Of a stretch of DNA of 64,000 nt, positions 57,028 to 64,000 are shown piece after piece. The first letter of the stretch is position 1; each line of letters starts with the position of its first letter. The DNA lies in contig OY855906.1 of the NCBI GenBank assembly GCA_963693305.1, forward strand, positions 4,122,001 through 4,186,000, given 5' to 3'. The translations under genes were made by a program, and so were the position numbers. A model generated the notes under the pieces. It had not been told where the DNA came from. It saw only the letters and a program-made list of their open reading frames with translations, and made no database searches. This DNA comes from Meandrina meandrites (lineage: Eukaryota; Cnidaria; Anthozoa; Scleractinia; Meandrinidae).

Positions 57028-60000
57028 TCATGACTCTGGTTTAATGGTAACTCCTCGTCTGATTTGTCCCCATCCAATTAACCTGGAAGTTAAAACAAAG
57101 GGTGTAAGAAGTTAAAAAGTTTGAACTGAAATAATAATAATATTTATAGTGCGCAAATTTCATAAAATGTTCAAATGCGCATTACAAGATTAAAACGAAA
57201 TAAAAACGCTAAAAGTTAAAATTACAATTAAAAGTAAACTTACAATGAATTTAAAAAGCTAAAAGTACAATTAAAGGTAAACTTACAATGATTTTAAAGA
57301 GCTAAAATTACAAATATTAAAAGTAGAATATAATTTAAAAACAACTATGATAAAAATGCATGACGAAAAAGGTGTGTTTTTAGTTTAGTTTTAAAAATAC
57401 TAACAGTGCTTCTGTAAACTGACAAATTATATCTTAGCCGGCCGAACCAGCGCCTCGCTAAACCCTTAACTGACTGCCTGGCCCTGGGTGTTCAAAGGAC
57501 TGAAAAAGCTTGAAGAATTGGTGGTTTATTTTCACGACGAAGCGCGTAGCAAATTTGCGCAACTGCACTATCCACTTTGCGTGGATAGGTGATCTCTTTT
57601 ACCAAATATTGGCAAAACTAGTGATCACTGTTCATACTCTGTAAGCTGTTCACGCTGAGAATTCGATTTTTCTGTAAGTCAAGTTACCGCGCTTAATTGG
57701 AACCAAGTCCCTTTGAGGTTTCTTGAGTGGGGCTTGGAATCAGAAAGAGACAATCAACATCAAGCTGCAAAATAATTGCAAACTTATAACTGACCGCCCG
57801 TCTCTATGTGATCATCACATTCCATGCCACTCATAATACAACCACATTTTGATGGCATACCCCGTTGATAAGTAATAGGACCTCGTTCGTACAATTCAGG
57901 GAGTAATTGAGCGAGTAATTTCAAATCGGCCGAGCGCACACCCATTTAAGTGCACATGATTGACGTGCGAATGGTGTAGGTGTCCAATTACAGGTATCCA
58001 ATTACAAGAAGTTGTAATTGGACACCCACGTGATCGTGCGCCAATTACGCGACAAATAGGCGCACGCAGAACCAATCAAAATTTTGTTACAGATACGATT
58101 ACCTCTTTAACTGGGTTTTACTTTGTGAAGTAATATTAAGTGTAGCTCCCCGCAGCACACCATGCTACGGCGGCTCACTGCACATTGCATAGCATAATGA
58201 TTTACCCACGCAAGTGTTTGCAAACGTACCTCCAGTGTTTCTCAACTCTTCTACTTAGCGCAATCTTCTCTCCGATTTCAGTGCAAACCGGCTGAGTCAG
58301 CACTATTTTTGCCAAATCTGCCTTGACAGCCAATACACGGCCTCCAGTGGACAAAGAGCCAATGTTAACCATCAGAACTTCATTCTTGGATAACTTTTGT
58401 ACCTACATGTACAGAAACAAACACGAAGCTTACGAAAAGCTCTTAGCTTAGTAAGTTACTTTTTACGAAAACTGATAATCTGACAAAGATATAAATGAAT
58501 TAATTATGTCCAGAATAATTGTGCCCGAGCCAAGAAAACTCGACTTTAAGCATTAAGACTTTACTTTTCTAAACTAAAGTTTAATTTCATGCCAAATACC
58601 TTGGCTCCCTTTTTATCGCCCTCAGTCCGCACTCCCAGCAGTCTTCTCAACAAGAAGTAGCTGATTTCCAGCTCTGTGTAAATCTCAGGAAGTGTACCAA
58701 CAGCACCCAAAACCTGTCACAAAAACAAAAAGGTATAAAACTACAGCAGGTGCCCTTGGGTTTGCTTACTTGTTCTTCAAACACAGCTCAACCAACTTTG
58801 TACTAAAAAAAAAACCCGTACCTGTCCTACCATCCTGTCAGCCCTGCAGAGTGTTGGGTCAATCTTTGTGCCTACGCCTAAAGATTCAAAAATACATGTT
58901 AACTTGAGAAGAGGTGTTTGTCAAACTTGTTAATGCTTCACCACTAATATTCAGGATTCAAGGCAGTCACACAGGACATAATTCCTACCTATCAGTCCTC
59001 CGGGCACAGCATACTGAAGGTCATTCTGCTCGGCAAACAGAGATACAATACGTGAAAATATTGCACGGCACTGCAGTTTGCCTTCACTGTCCTTTGACAC
59101 AATTCCAGGTCTTACTTCAATTTCTTGGTTGACCTACAAAAAAAGAACTATGTCTTACTATTCAAGTGTGAGGGCTGTACTGGGAAAATATCAACCTCTG
59201 GTCTTGAGAGTACAGATTAAACTCAGGGAGGTCTGTGAAGTAATAAACTAATTTACAGGCAAGTACCTCTGCAGTATATTACATTTTGCCTCCAGATCAA
59301 GCTGTCTGGGATTCAAGCCCTGGCTGGGGTCACTACATTGTGTTCTTGGGCAAGACAATTTACTCTTAAATAGTGCCTCTCTCCACCCAGGTGTATAAAT
59401 GGGTACCAGCAAATATACTGCTGGGGGTAACCCTGTGATGGACTAGCATCCTATCCAGAAGGGAGTAGAAATACTCCTAAAGCGGGATAAGCTCCAGCAG
59501 TATGGGCCATTTGGCTTGAACAGACTTTTACCTTTTATTATTCAGATGCCTTAATACTGGGAGATTTGTAAGTACCTTAAGAACTCCACATAATATGCTT
59601 CCTCCTGCAACCCCACCCTTGAGTTCTTCAACTTCACAACCAGGCTTGTTTACATCAAAAGACCTGATAACTAAACAACGAAAGTAGCAAAGTTGGTAAG
59701 TGGTATGTCAAGGCTAGTGAGTCATTTTAAAACACCAAAATTGATTATCAAGGCCACCATCTTAGCATAATCAATAATCAGACGGGCGGAGGAGTGGAAG
59801 TTTTTTGCCCTGTGAAATATACCTATGAGTTTAGCATCTGATGTGAAATCTCTCACTGGAACAGGAATCTTCTTGCAGATAAATTCACAAATAACTTCTA
59901 TGTTGTATTTGAGCTGAGCAGAGATTGGGACAACAGGGGCTCCCTCAGCAATTGTTCCTGTTGACAAAGAAAATATAAAAATGCACTTTGGTACTGCAGT

Positions 60001-62693
60001 ACTAAGACATTCTACACAAGAAACAGGCACATCATTAGGTTCTTTTGTTTTATGTTCAAAATAAAAACATTTGCTGATCTTACCCTGAACAAACTTGAGA
60101 ATCTGGTCATATTGTTCTTTAGCCTGGCTTTCTTTGACCAAGTCTATCTTGTTCTGTAGGATAATTATATGTTTAAGCTTCATGATTTCAATGGCTGCCA
60201 GATGTTCCGAGGTTTGTGGCTGAGGGCATGATTCATTTCCAGCTTTGAGGAAAACAAGAAAAGAAAGATTGCCATTAGTACTTGTATAACAGCACTGTGG
60301 AGTGGAGTAACAAGATTCTACAAAAACCATGATCATGTAATAATAAAATTAAATCATTTTGACCGTGTTACTAACCTACGAGTAAAAGAGCAGCATCCAT
60401 TACCGCAGCGCCGTTTAACATGGTGGCCATAAGAATGTCATGACCAGGACAATCCACAAATGACACATGCCTGAAGGAAAGGAGAATTCGGAGTTTTTCT
60501 TATGGAACTTTCATTAAACGTAAATCTAGAAGTATCAACTTATGACCCCAAAAGTGTGTTCAGCAGCTGTGTTCTTTTAAGTAATCACAAGTTCAAATAA
60601 TATAAATTTCAAACATGTAAAGTTGTGTTTTGACTCTTGCTTCAAACTGGTGGTATGCATTCTTACAGGGCAAAGAAATCAGCTGCAATTCAGGAGTAGA
60701 GGAAAAGGACCTAATAACAATAAAGCATATTACCCCGGTAAGCGTTGAATATCCATGACGTAAATTAAGAGTAATAACAGGCAAACACATAATTATTATT
60801 TCACCCTCAGGGCTTGAGAAAAGTCGGCCAGGACAATTACATTTTCCTGTCAGGGAAGCAACTTTTCAGGCTGTTTTGCCTGATAGACAAGGGCAAGGCA
60901 AGCCACCTGCTAACAAAGTTAAGATTTTACGACAAAAAACTTTCATGGACAAACATGTAACTGCTCCAGGCAAGCTAAATTTGAGAGTTGCCTGTCCAAC
61001 AGGCAAGTTGGACAGGCATATTTTTGTGAAATGGAAGTAATTCTCATATTATCCTTACCTAACAAGTCTAAACTTTCCATTGCACCCCATTCTTTCACAA
61101 GGGAATGCATCTTCCCTGGCACTACCAGAAGAACGATAACATCCAGGCCTTGGACATGAACTGCCATCGCACTTGTAGATCTAACAAAACGAAAATGGTA
61201 GTAATGTGTAAACTAGATGGAAATCACATACCATGGCTGTTTTAGAACCAATGATCATCTAAATAAAGTAATTACATATGATATACGGAATGTTTCTCTA
61301 CAGGCTTTAAGCAGTATTGGTTGGCTCACCTTTGCATTAGCGTAGCCTAACTTGATTGTGATATTTCTCTCAAGCTCATTCTTAAACCTGACAGTCTAAA
61401 ATGGAATAAAAATAAAATCAACACATCATCGATGCACTTGATACTGGTGGTTAATATCATTGTTTACGGTTTCCTCAATGCACGAGTACATCTTTCTGAC
61501 TAGACTAAGCACTAGCATTTAGTGTAATCTATAATCCTGGACAAAACTATTTGAGACAAATGCTAGTTTTGTGTAAATAATACTCATTCTCAAATGCCAC
61601 TTCTAAAAACATTAAAATTTTACCATTCTCTACCCTTCCCCCTTTCACCCCATGTGTTAAAATGGCTTCTCTACCAGTCTGTCTGTAGAAGTCTTGTCTG
61701 TAGCACCGCTGTCCATTTGTCTGATGATGAGTCTGTAAAATGGTCTGTCTGTCTGCCTGTCTGTCTGTCTGTCTGTCTCCCTGTCTAATGGTCAGTCAGT
61801 TTGGAAGTCACTTGAAATTCCGAGTACCCCCCATGGGGCACAGCTATCACAGAGGTCATGGGATCGAATCCCATTGAAGGCCCGAATTTTGTCAGGCTTT
61901 TTCCTCCAATTCGCTATTTTCACAATCCCATAATACACTTTGTTTACCCCCCAAAATGTTTGCATAGGCATTGTTTTCAATTTCTCTGGGGACGATTGTA
62001 CGTCATTGTAAATCCCATGAGAAATAGAAAACAATGCTTATGCAAAAAATTTTGGGGGGTAAACAAGGTGTATTATGGGAACAGTGAAAACAGCGATTGC
62101 TAAAATTGGTGGGCTTGATCACAGTGAGAATAATGTCATTATATAGTACTTTTAGTTGTCTACGTTTACCCAAAATTGATCAGTAAGCAGATATTTTATT
62201 TTTTTCTGTTGGTTTAAAAAATTAAGAACTTAAATAACAAAAACTATCCATAAATGACATTGACCTGTACTCCTGATAATGCTTTGACAACTGTTGATTT
62301 TCCATGGGCCACATGACCGATCGTTCCTGAAAAAAGTATATAAAGTTCGAGTAAATAGGTTAGAGCTTTTGTAACGATAAAGACAAGCTCTTTACAGTGA
62401 ATTAAAAACACGATATAGTAAAATCATGTTCAGAACTAACCGATATTTATCGTTGCCTGTCGACTTATAACTTCGGGAGTAAGAGGATTAAGCTCCGATA
62501 CATCCTAGCAAAGCAAAACGAAAAATTTTAACATCACTAGTTCAAAACTGTCAAGTAAGGATCAGCCATAATTCAAGTACACGTGATCGAACCGGGCACC
62601 AAGTAATGTTAAATTTACCAATTTAGATATATCTTGCTTCGCCAAATGTGGCTGTCCTATAGTGACCTGAGACGAAACATTATCTGCAGCCAT
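57028..62693 (-). CDS. EIF2S3: eukaryotic translation initiation factor 2 subunit gamma, complete 14-exon gene
   Basis: eIF2 gamma is the GTP-binding core of the eIF2 complex that carries initiator Met-tRNA to the 40S ribosome. Exons (minus, 5' to 3'): 62693-62619, 62504-62441, 62326-62265, 61395-61330, 61180-61059, 60470-60376, 60242-60084, 59957-59823, 59670-59576, 59133-58989, 58877-58822, 58713-58600, 58402-58230, 57082-57028; total 1416 nt, 471 residues (human 472). The protein starts [20 protein letters not shown]. Motifs: P-loop GHVAHGKST (about 50-58), switch region [12 protein letters not shown], Cys-rich zinc ribbon [13 protein letters not shown]...[16 protein letters not shown] (136-141), NKID (192-195), SAQLKYNIE, and the family-typical [19 protein letters not shown] near the end. 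All introns are GT-AG. The ATG is fixed by the family's N terminus. No truncation or frameshift is seen. Confidence 0.97.
59292..59538 (+). mobile_element. 5'-truncated SINE copy in an eIF2 gamma intron
   Basis: It starts within the B-box region (GGGATTCAAGCCCTGGCTGG) and continues through TGTTCTTGGGCAAGACAATT, CTCCACCCAGGTGTATAAAT and GGGCCATTTGGCTTGAACAG to an ACCTTTTA tail. Its 3' end lies about 38 bp from the exon ending at 59576. Confidence 0.75.
61738..61790 (+). repeat. (CTGT)n microsatellite
   Basis: An imperfect tetranucleotide array of GTCTGTCTGCCTGTCTGTCT and further units lies in eIF2 gamma intron 3. Confidence 0.9.
61838..62079 (+). mobile_element. SINE-like fragment followed by a foldback MITE
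   Basis: GAGGTCATGGGATCGAATCC resembles a B box and matches 36230. It is followed by inverted arms CCCATAATACACTTTGTTTA CCCCCCA (61927-61953) and TGGGGGGTAAACAAGGTGTA TTATGGG (62053-62079), which differ at one base. The inner arms continue with CATTGTTTTC / GAAAACAATG. Confidence 0.7.
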
Positions 62694-64000
62694 AACTTTG
62701 TGATTTTAAACTTAAACCCAATACAGAAAACCGACTTTTCTTGCGAGCCTCTCAGGAATTCATTTCCAAGATGGCGGCGGATGATGCAACTTGGAGCAGG
62801 AGGACTGGGATCTACATTACAAACTTATCTCAGGCTACCCGTGTTGGGGAATAATGTCAGGTGCTTCCGCTCCAAAATCGCGTTTCTCGCGATTTTTTTA
62901 AATCGCAAACATTTGATTTCGCGAAAAGATAAAGTGGTGTAATTATCAAAGAAAATGTCAAGCAAATTCTCCAAATTTGGGAAAATTTTAATTTTCGCAA
63001 TTTCAGTTTTCTCAGTGTGGTGCTGGTGGTCACTGGTGTTGCGAAATGTTGCTCTCCCAAAATCGCGAAATACGTTGTCGCAACCAAGGTACCTTATTTC
63101 TTTTGCGGGCTACCTTGTTCGAACTTTCCTTTGTGTTAAAGTTACCGCTGGTAAAAGCTACCTATGTTGGACCTCCCCTAAATAGTCATGAGGCAGGTTG
63201 CAAATGAGCAAAGTGTTACGTTCTTGCCTGACGTTAGCAGTACCTTTTTCAGTGAATAAGGGCCAGGGAAATATGAAAAGGACGAGGATATGCGAGGGAA
63301 AATTGAACTTAAGGTGGGGGCACACCTGAATCCCGTTTTTCCACCGCATAACTTGGGTTAAATGCGAATATCTCGTTCGCGTTTCAAGCAATCCAAAAAC
63401 CCTATGTTTAGCGGTGTTTTGTAATTTTTTTTGGTGATTTTGGGGGATGTTTGGGAAGAGATAGTTTTTCTGAAAGGATTAAACAGTGTCTAAAAATAAC
63501 CTAAGCGAAAATGACATATCCTAAAGCCTGGACCGGGCGCGTCCCTCTCTGTCCGCTCATTTTCTCTTGGTTAAAAAGTAGTAGATGGGCACCAAAACAG
63601 TCCCCTGACAACCTGGGATGCTCTTGCGTTGGGGTCAACTGTTCCAAAAATAATTTTCTTTCTTCCATCCCCAAAATTTCACTCAAATTCACGTTTATCC
63701 CCGGCTTAAAGCCCCTAAAGGCGACCATTAAAGGCCCCTAATTATCTGGGCGTGGCTTAAGCTTATTTGGACCCCTAAAAAAATACCTTTTTTAATACCT
63801 GATAGGCCTAGACACGAATAGTATGTCGATGTTTGATAACGCATGCATCCCTTTCAAGTAGTACTCAAGATCTTGACGGCTAAAAGTACTGGCGTTCTGC
63901 CCTGAACCCTCTTAGTGAGATCAAAACCCGTAATTTACACGTGCACCCCTTCCCCTGGGATTTTACTTACGAAATTTAACCCGAGTATAAAGGTGCAAAC
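62694..64000. other. right flank: divergent ATG and unassigned DNA
   Basis: Upstream of the eIF2 gamma ATG (62693), an ATGGCGGCGGATGATGC starts on the plus strand at 62772. Beyond it, 62870-63080 is rich in TCGCGA/TTCGCG motifs. From 63100 to 64000 I see no supported exon. Confidence 0.5.
62772..62852 (+). CDS. possible divergent first coding exon
   Basis: The context CCAAGATGGCGG is a strong Kozak match. The frame reads MAADDATWSRRTGIYITNLS then QATRVGE before a TAA (62853). A GT inside (for example in CCCGTGTTGG) would be needed as donor. The position, about 80 bp from the eIF2 gamma start, suits a bidirectional promoter. The product is not recognised. Confidence 0.3.

Overview
The window looks like nuclear DNA of an invertebrate animal, most likely a cnidarian and probably a stony coral or sea anemone. 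The evidence is intron-rich genes with GT-AG exons of 18-950 bp, AT-rich introns, and many small tRNA-derived SINEs, foldback MITEs and (TAA)n tracts. The repeat families remind me of cnidarian genomes; no database was used, so the taxon is inference. None of the coding content looks bacterial or viral.

Three protein genes can be assembled exon by exon. (1) Plus strand, about 7.4-33.3 kb: a large ARHGAP20-type Rho GTPase-activating protein (PH, Ras-association and RhoGAP domains, long disordered tail). Fifteen common exons sum to 3435 nt in a single frame. Upstream lie two exons that resemble the end of a Dbl-homology (RhoGEF) domain, and three alternative phase-0 first exons, one starting MGSSCS, a possible lipidation signal. 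(2) Minus strand, 52564-35640: a complete 20-exon MORC3/4-type ATPase (GHKL ATPase, S5-like segment, CW zinc finger, coiled coil, glutamine-rich region, C-terminal coiled coil), 3198 nt or 1065 codons plus stop. Two of its introns carry minor-spliceosome (U12) signals and one has a GC donor. (3) Minus strand, 62693-57028: a complete 14-exon gene for translation factor eIF2 gamma, 1416 nt or 471 codons plus stop.

Layout: 1-7.4 kb is mostly intronic or upstream DNA. The RhoGAP gene has long 5' introns (8-21 kb) full of repeats and compact 3' exons (21-33 kb). A 2.4 kb tail-to-tail spacer (33.3-35.6 kb) holds a SINE and a 54-bp minisatellite. MORC fills 35.6-52.6 kb, with introns packed with transposon remnants including a 1.1 kb tandem duplication. 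A 4.5 kb spacer with one orphan exon-like block precedes eIF2 gamma. At the right end, the eIF2 gamma start lies about 80 bp from a divergent ATGGCGG.

The three genes serve unrelated cellular jobs (Rho/Rap signalling, chromatin, translation initiation) and do not form a pathway. The most notable points are the paired U12 introns in MORC, the possible GEF-like segment joined to a RhoGAP, and several well-preserved foldback elements, one with a perfect 36-bp inverted repeat beside a G21 tract.
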